From: CAYMBP01 sp964388745
GTDB taxonomy: Bacteria; Babelota; Babeliae; Babelales; RVW-14
Reading direction: 5' to 3'
Assembly: GCA_964388745.1 (NCBI GenBank)
Contig: CAYMBP010000005.1
Span: forward strand, 1-64,000
DNA: 64,000 bases
Below the pieces are notes generated by a model. The model had not been told where the DNA came from, did not search any database, and worked only from the letters and a program-made list of their open reading frames with translations. The position numbers and the translations under genes are program-made. Positions 51,764 through 59,524 of the stretch are shown piece by piece; positions within the stretch are counted from its first letter, which is position 1, and every line of letters starts with the position of its first letter.

Positions 51764-52708
51764 ATGGTGAATATAGGAATAATTGGACTGGGGCGTATGG
51801 GTGGATATCATGCATCAATAGCATCACAAATGGCAGGAGTTAAGCTTGTTGGTGTTGCAGATCCGCTTGTTGCTGCTCAGGAAAAAATTAAGAATGATAC
51901 AGTTATAAAGTCAAAAGATTATAAGGAGTGGATAGAGTTTGTTGATGGAGTTATTATCTCTGTTCCAACTGAGTATCATTTTTCAATTGCCTATGATTGT
52001 CTTAAACGTGGCAAGCATGTTTTACTTGAAAAACCTCTAACAAAAACAATTAAAGAAGCAGAGGAGCTTTTTGAGCTTGCTGAAAAAAAAGGATGTGCGC
52101 TTCATGTTGGTCATGTTGAGCGGTTTAATGGTGCAGTTCAAGAATTGCGTTCAATTATTAAAGAGCCTTTTTTGATTGAAAGTCATCGTATGGGGCCATT
52201 TGCTTCTCGTGTTCAAAAAGATAGCGTAGTGCTTGATTTAATGATTCATGATCTTGATATTATTCTTAATTTAATTAATTCACCGGTTACATCGGTTGGG
52301 GCATTAGGCAAGAAAATTTATTCTTCAAGTTGTGATGCTGCAACCGTACAGCTTGGTTTTGCTAATGGAGTTGCTGCTCATATTGTATCGAGTAGAGCGT
52401 CACAGATTAAGCAACGTACTATGACTATTAATCAAAAAGATGAATATATTAATCTTGATTTTACTACACAGGATATTTCTATTCATCGTCATGCAACAAG
52501 CAGTGTACAAATTGGGCATGATCAGCTCAGGTATAAACAGGAGACAAAAGTAGAGCATCTTTTTGTTCATAAAGAAAATCCACTTAAGCTTGAGATTAAT
52601 TATTTTGTTAATGCGATTAGGGATAAAAAATATTTGTGCAATCCTGAGCAAGATATTGCAGCACTTAAAATTACTATTGAAATAGAGAAAATTTTGGGGT
52701 TGCGGTGA
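51764..52708 (+). CDS. Gfo/Idh/MocA-family NAD(P)-dependent oxidoreductase in lipid A operon
   Basis: 314 residues from ATG 51764. N-terminal Rossmann fold (IGIIGLGRMGGYHASIA), GVADP, VIISVPTEYH, and the family EKP motif (LLEKPLTKT). The substrate domain holds VLDLMIHDLDIILNL, with the Asp/His pair typical of sugar-nucleotide enzymes. Placed between lpxA and lpxI, overlapping lpxI by 4 nt (GTGA), so it probably acts on a lipid A precursor. GnnA, which oxidises UDP-GlcNAc at C3, belongs to this family, but no GnnB aminotransferase is nearby. Substrate uncertain. Confidence 0.87.
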   Translation: MVNIGIIGLGRMGGYHASIASQMAGVKLVGVADPLVAAQEKIKNDTVIKSKDYKEWIEFVDGVIISVPTEYHFSIAYDCLKRGKHVLLEKPLTKTIKEAEELFELAEKKGCALHVGHVERFNGAVQELRSIIKEPFLIESHRMGPFASRVQKDSVVLDLMIHDLDIILNLINSPVTSVGALGKKIYSSSCDAATVQLGFANGVAAHIVSSRASQIKQRTMTINQKDEYINLDFTTQDISIHRHATSSVQIGHDQLRYKQETKVEHLFVHKENPLKLEINYFVNAIRDKKYLCNPEQDIAALKITIEIEKILGLR

Positions 52709-53505
52709 TTGCTGTTATAGCAGGAAAAGGATGGTTACCTATAGAAGCTTGCTTACAATTAATTAAGCAAGAAAAGCTTTTTTTTGTTTTGTCTCTTTTT
52801 GAGCAGACAACCAAAGAATTACAGGGTTATCTGCCTGCTCATGTGGAAGTTCTTACCCAGACGCATTATAAATTAGGCCATATTCGTGCTGTGCTTCAAT
52901 CATCAGGAGCGCAGCAGGTTCTTTTCATTGGTAAAGTTGAAAAAAAAGATATTTTTAATCGCTTGAAGTTTGACTGGTATGCTCTTAAGCTTCTTGCTTC
53001 AACGCTTAACAAAAGTGATGCATCGTTGATGGAGCAGTGTATTGCTGAACTCAAAAAATATAATATTTCTGTGCTTTCTCAAGGTGATGTTTTAAAGCAT
53101 CTTTACGTTGAGCCTGGTGTTTTAACGGGAAAACTTTCTGTTGAGTTAGAAAAGGATATTGCGCTTGGAATGAAAGCAGCACAAGTATTATCTGCTCAAG
53201 GAGTGGGGCAAACAGTGGTGGTCAAAGAAGGAGTAATTATAGCAGTTGAAGCAGTTGAAGGAACCAACTCTTGTATTACACGTGGAATTGAACTTGGGCA
53301 TCAACGAGTGGTGATTTGTAAAACAGCCAACCAGCAACACAATAAAAAATATGATATTCCAACTTTGGGTAGTGGCACACTTGAGGGAATAATCAAAGGA
53401 GAGGTTGCAGTTATTGCGTGGCAAGCGCAGCAGGCATTTATTGCAGATCTTGATATTTTTATTCAACGGGCTCAAGAGCTAGGAATTACTTTGGTTGCTC
53501 TATAG
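52705..53505 (+). CDS. lpxI: UDP-2,3-diacylglucosamine pyrophosphatase LpxI
   Basis: Cleaves UDP-2,3-diacylglucosamine to lipid X, the step done by LpxH in E. coli. 266 residues. LpxI/DUF1009 features: IAGKGWLPIEAC start, LGHIRAVLQSSGAQQVLFIGKV, KFDWYALKLLA, the C-domain block VVVKEGVIIAVEAVEGT and DIPTLGSGTLEGI. GTG start overlaps the upstream stop. With lpxA and lpxB it covers three steps of the pathway. The 3' end overlaps the convergent RING gene by 20 nt. Confidence 0.93.
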   Translation: MIAVIAGKGWLPIEACLQLIKQEKLFFVLSLFEQTTKELQGYLPAHVEVLTQTHYKLGHIRAVLQSSGAQQVLFIGKVEKKDIFNRLKFDWYALKLLASTLNKSDASLMEQCIAELKKYNISVLSQGDVLKHLYVEPGVLTGKLSVELEKDIALGMKAAQVLSAQGVGQTVVVKEGVIIAVEAVEGTNSCITRGIELGHQRVVICKTANQQHNKKYDIPTLGSGTLEGIIKGEVAVIAWQAQQAFIADLDIFIQRAQELGITLVAL

Positions 53506-54421
53506 CCTGTTCTAATGATAACATTCCGAGTTTACCTAATTCATAGATTGAAAATAGCGCTTTTTTACCTGAGACCAAAATATTAGGTATGTACCAAAGG
53601 CTAGTTGCTGCAGTATATAAAGAAAGAATTGGCGAAGGGAGGAGCCCTAGTGGTGTTAAGCAGAGAAGAGCATCAAAAAAGATTTGTAGTCCAAAGTCTA
53701 AGCAAAGGGTTTTTCCTAGGGAATTATATATTATTTTAGGATTGAGTCCAAAGTGACCCTGCATCTCAATTTTTTTTATAGAACAAAATATGATGAGTAA
53801 TTTTACAAGGGTAATGCCTTGAAAATAACTAATTTGATTTGTAGCTATAGACTGAACTGATGTATGTTTGATAAATGCTGATCCAATTGCATAACCACAA
53901 TTGGTAAAAGCTCGTAGGCTTTGATTTGTTGCTTTGTAGATAAGAGATTTTGCTCGTTCATTAATATTTTGGAAAAGAATAGTTGAAGGTGCTTGTAATA
54001 CAACGTTAATCTCTATAAGAGGCCGAATAAAAGAGGGACCGTTGCAGGTTGTGCATGTAAGAGGCTGATTATGTTTGATTTTTTTTTCTATGCATGAAAT
54101 GTGAAAAAAATGTGAACAAATGTGATTGGGATTATTGCTTGTAGTCACCTTGTCAGATACGCTAAACGGCTTTTTGCATTCATTGCAGTGACTGCAAATG
54201 CTTGCAATGATGTTAAGTGGCACTTGTAAAGTGAGGGCTGGAATAATGCAAGAGTCTTCTTCCTTAATTTCTTGACCACAGTGAGCATAACGATTTAAAA
54301 ACGTGTGCATTTTTTGAATGTTTTCTTGAGAATAATGCTCTTCTTGATAAGAGGTATTCATGCATGATAATGCATGAACAGATAAGGTAATTATAAAAAA
54401 TAATGTGAAGATATGTTTCAT
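53486..54421 (-). CDS. Exported RING-H2 zinc-finger protein
   Basis: 311 residues from ATG 54421 (AAAAAGGA upstream; an in-frame ATG at 54445 lacks one). Signal peptide at about 1-19 (IFTLFFIITLSVHALS). Complete RING-H2 spacing: C79-x2-C82, C102-x-H104-x2-H107-x2-C110, C123-x2-C126. Downstream are hydrophobic segments (LVKLLIIFCSI, LPSPILSLYTAATSLW), as in the 36929 protein, so the two are probably paralogues. E3-like function is inferred. Convergent with lpxI. Confidence 0.82.
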   Translation of the reverse strand: MKHIFTLFFIITLSVHALSCMNTSYQEEHYSQENIQKMHTFLNRYAHCGQEIKEEDSCIIPALTLQVPLNIIASICSHCNECKKPFSVSDKVTTSNNPNHICSHFFHISCIEKKIKHNQPLTCTTCNGPSFIRPLIEINVVLQAPSTILFQNINERAKSLIYKATNQSLRAFTNCGYAIGSAFIKHTSVQSIATNQISYFQGITLVKLLIIFCSIKKIEMQGHFGLNPKIIYNSLGKTLCLDFGLQIFFDALLCLTPLGLLPSPILSLYTAATSLWYIPNILVSGKKALFSIYELGKLGMLSLEQAIEQPK

Positions 54422-54657
54422 AATAACTTTTTCCTTTTTAGACAAGTCCTTTATAATAACAAAAAGCTATACACCAATAACTTAAAAGCCATATCAACTT
54501 GAGAGTCGTCCTCAGAGAGCGTTGCAACGAAGCTCTAGCGCTAGTAAATTTTAAATCGTATAAATTCTAAAAAGTTTAGCTATAGTTTGTACAGATATTG
54601 AAATTTTTTATAGCTTACTTCTTGAATTTTTCAATGATTATCTTAAGAAAGCAGGTC

Positions 54658-55578
54658 TTAGCCATAGATGGATAATACTTTTTCAGCAACTCGTAATTTT
54701 GCTGATCGAGATGAGCGATTTTTCTCAAGTTCTTCTTCACTAGCTGTAATTGGTTTTCGCGTAATAATCGTTAATTTATTTTTGTGATTATTGTAAAATT
54801 GTTTTATCAACCGATCTTCAAGTGAATGAAAACTAATTACAGCCATACGCCCACCAGGTGCAAGGTATTCAAGTGTACTTAAAAGAAGTGAGTTGATATT
54901 ATCAAACTCTTTGTTTACTTCAATCCGTAATGCTTGAAAAATTTTTGTTGCTGTATGAATCCTTTTTCCTGGTGTTGGAAATTTTTCTTCCATGAGTTTG
55001 GCAAGATCTCGTGTGGTTTTAAACGGCTTTTGTGCACGCATTTCAACAAGGGCTCGAGCAATTTTGCGTGAACGATGATCTTCTCCGTAATAATAAATGA
55101 GATCGGCCAAGTCTTTTTCTGAATAATGGTTTAAAATGTGGGCTGCAGTATGAAAGTGGTGAGCGGCTGACATACGCATGTCTAGAGGTGTGTCGTGATG
55201 AAATGAAAAGCCTGCTTCTTCATGTAGTTGATGCTGTGAGGTACCAAGGTCTGCAAGCATTCCATTAATTTTTTTGATTTTTAATTTTTTGAGATGACGA
55301 TGAAGGTGCGCAAAGCTTCCCCATACCGGAATAAAGCGTTCACCGAACTCTTCTTCAAGCGCTTTACTGTTGAACTCAAGAGCTTCCTGATCCCAGTCAA
55401 AGCTAATAACAGTGCAACTCTTATTTGCTTCAAGAATGGCACGAGTATGCCCCCCTCCGCCAAATGTTGCATCTACGTAAATACCATTATCGATAAGTGC
55501 GAGTGCGGTAACAACTTCTTGGGTTAAGACGGGGATGTGGTAATCACTCTGTAGAGTATTCTTCTTTTGGATGCTCAT
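54658..55578 (-). CDS. rsmH: 16S rRNA m4C1402 methyltransferase RsmH
   Basis: 306 residues, SAM-dependent (MraW family). Motifs: YHIPVLTQEVV, VDATFGGGGHTRAILE (SAM site), SFDWDQEAL, NGMLADLGTSQHQL, GFSFHHDTPLDMRM, RIHTATKIFQALRIEVN and AVISFHSLEDRLIKQF. Overlaps the upstream lipoprotein gene by 35 nt, suggesting coupling. It is separated from murD/ftsW by about 8 kb, so the usual division cluster is split. Confidence 0.95.
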   Translation of the reverse strand: MSIQKKNTLQSDYHIPVLTQEVVTALALIDNGIYVDATFGGGGHTRAILEANKSCTVISFDWDQEALEFNSKALEEEFGERFIPVWGSFAHLHRHLKKLKIKKINGMLADLGTSQHQLHEEAGFSFHHDTPLDMRMSAAHHFHTAAHILNHYSEKDLADLIYYYGEDHRSRKIARALVEMRAQKPFKTTRDLAKLMEEKFPTPGKRIHTATKIFQALRIEVNKEFDNINSLLLSTLEYLAPGGRMAVISFHSLEDRLIKQFYNNHKNKLTIITRKPITASEEELEKNRSSRSAKLRVAEKVLSIYG

Positions 55579-56764
55579 CGATCATTCCTGCTTTTGCAAA
55601 TGGAGATTGGGTATCTTTAATAACATAATCAATAAAGTCTTCGTGAAGTCCATATTTTTCTATATCAATAACAATTTTTTTATTGTGTAATCGCTCCAAG
55701 CGATCAAGATGGAGTTTTCTCCATGACTCTGTTAATTCATAGGTCGCTTCTTGGGCTTTCTCAAGTTCATTTTCATCAAAAAGAACAAGGTAACCTCTAA
55801 TATATAACCGATCTCGATCTTGTAAAAGCGTATCAACATCAACAAATCCTTGGTCTCCATTTTTAATCGTGAGAATGGGTGTTTTGTCAAAACGCCAAAG
55901 AGACATATCATCTTTTTCATCAAGGGCACCAAACCAAGACCCCTTTGCTTTTTTTTGATAGATAAATCCAACAACATGAATTGTCTTACCTGTATTATTT
56001 TCAACGAGAATATCAAGTTCTGGCTTTATTGTTGAGTCTGTTCCCTTTTTTTTTACAAAATCATATTCAAGAAATTCTCCTTTGAAGCCATATCGTTCTA
56101 CTTCAATGGTTACCTTTTTATCTTTTAGCTTGTAAAGTTGATCAAGATCAAGTTGTTGATGATCTTGAATAAGTTCAATAGTTGATTCTTCAGCTTCTTC
56201 AAGTGTCTCAAAAATGCCAAGGGAACCAAAGACGTTTTTGCGATCTTGTTCATCAGGAATAAAATCAATGTCGATGAGAGTTCTTGATCCTGGCTTAAGA
56301 ACATGAGTTGAAGACTTGTCCCAGCGCCATCGACCAAAATGGCGTTTTTTTATGTAAGAAAAACAGACAACATATAACGTGCGACCCGTAGTATTTTCTA
56401 CCTCAAAATCAAGGTTTCCACTTGGGTCTAGACCGATCTTGTTATTATCGCGATCGCAGCTATAATGGTGGTGTTTTGAACGATATTCACGATTTTCTTT
56501 TAGAGGCTTTTTTATCTCTTCATCGGGAACTGGTTCTAAATCTGGAAGTTTTTCATCTTTTTCGTCTATTGACTCATCATCTGGATCTTCAAGCGGAATA
56601 AGGTGATTTTCTTGCTCTGGTAATTGAGGGGGTACTGTAGGATCAAGAGCTTGTTTGCTCAAAAGATCTCGTTCTTCGGGAGGGATGGCAAGATGTTTTT
56701 GACGCTTACACGAAGAAGTGATGAGTAATAAAAGAATAAACAATATATTTACGCAATGCTTCAT
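55544..56764 (-). CDS. Probable lipoprotein with two tandem ~135-residue domains
   Basis: 406 residues. Signal with a lipobox-like LLLITSSC (Thr at -3 is slightly unusual), an acidic Pro-rich linker (about 45-110), then two copies of a beta-rich domain. Copy 1 starts DFEVENTTGRTLYVVCFSY and copy 2 starts DILVENNTGKTIHVVGFIY. Each has a WR[WF]DK motif, a D[IV]D turn and an end like VTIEVERYGFKGEFLEYDF. AAGGAG precedes the ATG. No family recognised; the repeats may be binding domains. Confidence 0.75.
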   Translation of the reverse strand: MKHCVNILFILLLLITSSCKRQKHLAIPPEERDLLSKQALDPTVPPQLPEQENHLIPLEDPDDESIDEKDEKLPDLEPVPDEEIKKPLKENREYRSKHHHYSCDRDNNKIGLDPSGNLDFEVENTTGRTLYVVCFSYIKKRHFGRWRWDKSSTHVLKPGSRTLIDIDFIPDEQDRKNVFGSLGIFETLEEAEESTIELIQDHQQLDLDQLYKLKDKKVTIEVERYGFKGEFLEYDFVKKKGTDSTIKPELDILVENNTGKTIHVVGFIYQKKAKGSWFGALDEKDDMSLWRFDKTPILTIKNGDQGFVDVDTLLQDRDRLYIRGYLVLFDENELEKAQEATYELTESWRKLHLDRLERLHNKKIVIDIEKYGLHEDFIDYVIKDTQSPFAKAGMIDEHPKEEYSTE

Positions 56765-56781
56765 AATATAACTCCTTATTC

Positions 56782-58227
56782 CTAATTCATTGTGATTTCT
56801 TGCTCAATGAGTTTTATTTTTTGTGAAAAGGCATGTTCATATTTAAGTCGGCTTTCTACCTTTCCAATGGCATGAATTACAGTCGAATGATCACGCCCTC
56901 CAACATACTTACCAATTGTTTGAAGAGAGTGCAGTGTTAATTTTTTCATTAGATAAAGAACAACTTGTCGAACAAGAGCGACTTCATGATGGCGCTTTTT
57001 CGATTTTATATCATGTATTGAGGTGCCATAGTGTTTGGCAACAGTTTTAAGAACTGTTTCAAGTTGTATATCGCTGCTTTTTTTTTCAGATAGGGTAATG
57101 AGAACTTTACGAGTCATCTCTATACTAATTGGCTCATTCGTTAGTGTTGCAAAGGCGCTTACTCGAATAAGAGCCCCTTCAAGTTCACGAATGTTTGATA
57201 CAATTCGTGATGCAATAAATTCAGAAACATTGCTCGGCAATTTTATATTATGTTGTTCAGCTTTCTTTTTAAGAATAGCAATTTTTGTTTCAAGGCTTGG
57301 CATTTGAACATCTGCGACAAGCCCCCACTCCATACGAGATTTGAGTCTATTTTGTATTCCTGGAATCTCTTTAGGAAAGGTATCACTTGAAAGAACAATT
57401 TGCTTGCCTTGCTCGTGTAGCGTATTAAAAATGTGAAAAAAAGCTTCTTGAGTTTGACCTTTATTGGATAAAAATTGAATATCATCAACAAGAAGAACGT
57501 CAATAGCTTGATAGCGTGCCCGAAATTGTTGTATCCGATCAAGTCGAATTGAGCTAATAAAGTCATTAATAAAGTGGTCACTCGTTTCGTAGCGAACAGT
57601 TAAGGAGCTGTTGAGTTGTCTTGTCTCATTGCCAATAGCATGTAATAAATGCGTTTTTCCAAGGCCTGTTCCTCCATAGATGAATAATGGATTGTACATT
57701 CCACCAGGATTTTCACATATCGCATGTGCTGCTGCATGAGCTAGTGAATTACTTGGCCCTACCACAAAACGATCAAAAACATAGGAGGATTGCAATTGAT
57801 CAGTCACCTTAGGAGAGACTCGAACCAAAGAGGACTTATTTTTCTGTACAGCTGGTTGATGAAGAGGTTGGGTATGCGAGCTCACGGCAGGTTGGATTAT
57901 TTGTTGAGATTTTTTTTCCTGAAGCTGTTCTTGCTCTACATGAGCCATTGATGCCGGGATAATATTGCGTTTAGGCATGTGATTTTTACAAGTAAGCCTT
58001 ACGTGTACAGTTGGTGAGTGAAGAAGGCGAGCAAGATGTGTTTTAATAAGAGGGATATAATGTTCTTCTATCCATTTACTTACAAATTGATTAGGACATG
58101 TGAGTGTTGTCGTATGAGTTGTTGTATCCCATCCGTCAAGCGTTACAGCTTTGAACCAGGTTTCAACAACTTGGCTTCCAGCTTCTTCTTTGATAAGTTT
58201 TAAAAATTCTTCCCAAATTAATTGCAC
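56782..58227 (-). CDS. dnaA: Chromosomal replication initiator DnaA
   Basis: AAA+ ATPase that opens the origin. 481 residues: domain I at about 1-80, Gln-rich linker to about 140, AAA+ with Walker A GGTGLGKT (185-192) and Walker B LLVDDIQFLSNKG, then the C-terminal DNA-binding domain with GGRDHSTVIHA. GTG start with GGAG upstream, inside the end of a small reverse-strand ORF. No rpmH or dnaN adjoins it, and the 5' neighbourhood lacks obvious DnaA boxes. Confidence 0.97.
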   Translation of the reverse strand: MQLIWEEFLKLIKEEAGSQVVETWFKAVTLDGWDTTTHTTTLTCPNQFVSKWIEEHYIPLIKTHLARLLHSPTVHVRLTCKNHMPKRNIIPASMAHVEQEQLQEKKSQQIIQPAVSSHTQPLHQPAVQKNKSSLVRVSPKVTDQLQSSYVFDRFVVGPSNSLAHAAAHAICENPGGMYNPLFIYGGTGLGKTHLLHAIGNETRQLNSSLTVRYETSDHFINDFISSIRLDRIQQFRARYQAIDVLLVDDIQFLSNKGQTQEAFFHIFNTLHEQGKQIVLSSDTFPKEIPGIQNRLKSRMEWGLVADVQMPSLETKIAILKKKAEQHNIKLPSNVSEFIASRIVSNIRELEGALIRVSAFATLTNEPISIEMTRKVLITLSEKKSSDIQLETVLKTVAKHYGTSIHDIKSKKRHHEVALVRQVVLYLMKKLTLHSLQTIGKYVGGRDHSTVIHAIGKVESRLKYEHAFSQKIKLIEQEITMN

Positions 58228-58433
58228 GAACGCTCCGCAAGAAGCAAGTATATTAAACCAGCTGTTAAAATTATCATGTAAAATAGCAAAGCACTACTAA
58301 ATTGACGCTTTTGTTGAGAGTTTATATCTGCTTGTTTGTTATTCTCAGCGAGATTGGTGCAAGTGAGGATCTTTATCCTATTAATAAGGACTAAATTTCC
58401 ACATTCACATGAACCGCGCCAAAACATAGGCAA
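58218..58433 (-). CDS. Small membrane ORF (71 aa) overlapping dnaA start
   Basis: Ends with a membrane span (ALLFYMIILTAGLIYLLLAE) and overlaps dnaA by 10 nt. The N-terminal half has Cys residues (SCECGN, LTCTN). Overlap with dnaA, the well-formed span and continuous frame support it; no convincing ribosome site. No family recognised. Confidence 0.42.
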   Translation of the reverse strand: MPMFWRGSCECGNLVLINRIKILTCTNLAENNKQADINSQQKRQFSSALLFYMIILTAGLIYLLLAERSCN

Positions 58434-58610
58434 TGATGAGTATTTACTGAGAATGAACTACAAATTTGAGTCATGTCAATAATAAGATTCTTTACTATAA
58501 TATTTTCTTTAATGTTATTACTATTTTTACTAAAATATAAGGATTAGATTTGTAGTATAGCAAAGTATACCAAGAGATGAATATATAAAAATGATAAAAA
58601 AGGATATATT
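58434..58610. other. AT-rich region upstream of divergent genes
   Basis: Between dnaA and the TPR lipoprotein, this stretch should hold promoters for both directions. I searched for TTATCCACA-type DnaA boxes from 58228 to 58610 and saw none that are convincing. Confidence 0.4.
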
Positions 58611-59267
58611 GTGCGTTATGTTTTTCTTTTTTTATGTCTGATAAGTATTATAGCAGGATCTTCTTGTCAAAAAAAGAGCAACAAGGCTCTCTCTGAGTCT
58701 TATTACCGTTTGGCAATGTTAGAAGTTTCTCATGAAAAACTTTCAGTGATTTCTTATCGCAAGGCTCTTGAGTATACGAGAAAGGCTTGCGATTTGTATG
58801 AAGACGCACGTTATTTAGCGTTTGAAGGAACTTTGTTATTACGGCTAAATGAACATCAAGAGAGTATTGTAATGTTTGAAAAGGCACTAAATCTCGTGAA
58901 AGATAAGTCTTTAGCGGCAGACATCAAAAACAATCTTGCGTGTGCATTTGCAGCAATTGGAGATAACTATCAAGCATTTTCACTATGGAAGCATCTTGTT
59001 CGTGATGAGAGCTATCTGACACCAGAAGTTGCCTTAGTAAATCAAGGTAAGCTATATGTCACAACAGAAGAGTATAAACGTGCTTCAGAGTGCTTTGATC
59101 AAGCCATCTCGTTAGCGCCAAATTACTCAGATGCCTATTTTTATGCGGCTCTCAATGCTTATCAGCAAGAAAACTTTACTCAATGCAAAGAGCGACTTAC
59201 GGCTCTTCGCTTTATTGATCCTCATCATAAAGGCGGACAGCAGCTTAATTTGGCTCTTAAACTGTAG
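58611..59267 (+). CDS. TPR-repeat lipoprotein
   Basis: 218 residues from GTG (AAAAGGA upstream). Lipoprotein signal with IIAGSSC. About four tetratricopeptide-like repeats: ALEYTRKACDLYEDARYLAF, HQESIVMFEKALNL, NNLACAFAAIGDNYQAFSLW, YKRASECFDQAISLAPNYSDAY. Resembles PilW/PilF-type or other scaffolding lipoproteins, but no pilus genes are here. Likely an envelope assembly scaffold. Confidence 0.82.
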   Translation: MRYVFLFLCLISIIAGSSCQKKSNKALSESYYRLAMLEVSHEKLSVISYRKALEYTRKACDLYEDARYLAFEGTLLLRLNEHQESIVMFEKALNLVKDKSLAADIKNNLACAFAAIGDNYQAFSLWKHLVRDESYLTPEVALVNQGKLYVTTEEYKRASECFDQAISLAPNYSDAYFYAALNAYQQENFTQCKERLTALRFIDPHHKGGQQLNLALKL

Positions 59268-59524
59268 GGTCGTAAAACAATTATCCTTGGTGATAATAGA
59301 TATGTCCCTAAAGCCGTAACGTGGCTATAAATGGCGATTACCAAAAATTTTTTCCAATACTTATCTTGCTAAATTCTATTAGTTTGTATAGAGCTAAAGG
59401 CGTTTTTCTATACCTTACCATTTAAATTTATTTACAAATTTAAAAATTTTATTGTATTCTGTAATTATAGAAGCGTAAATGTTTTGATCTTATACTGTTC
59501 TTTTTGAATGGCAAGGAGAGCCTT

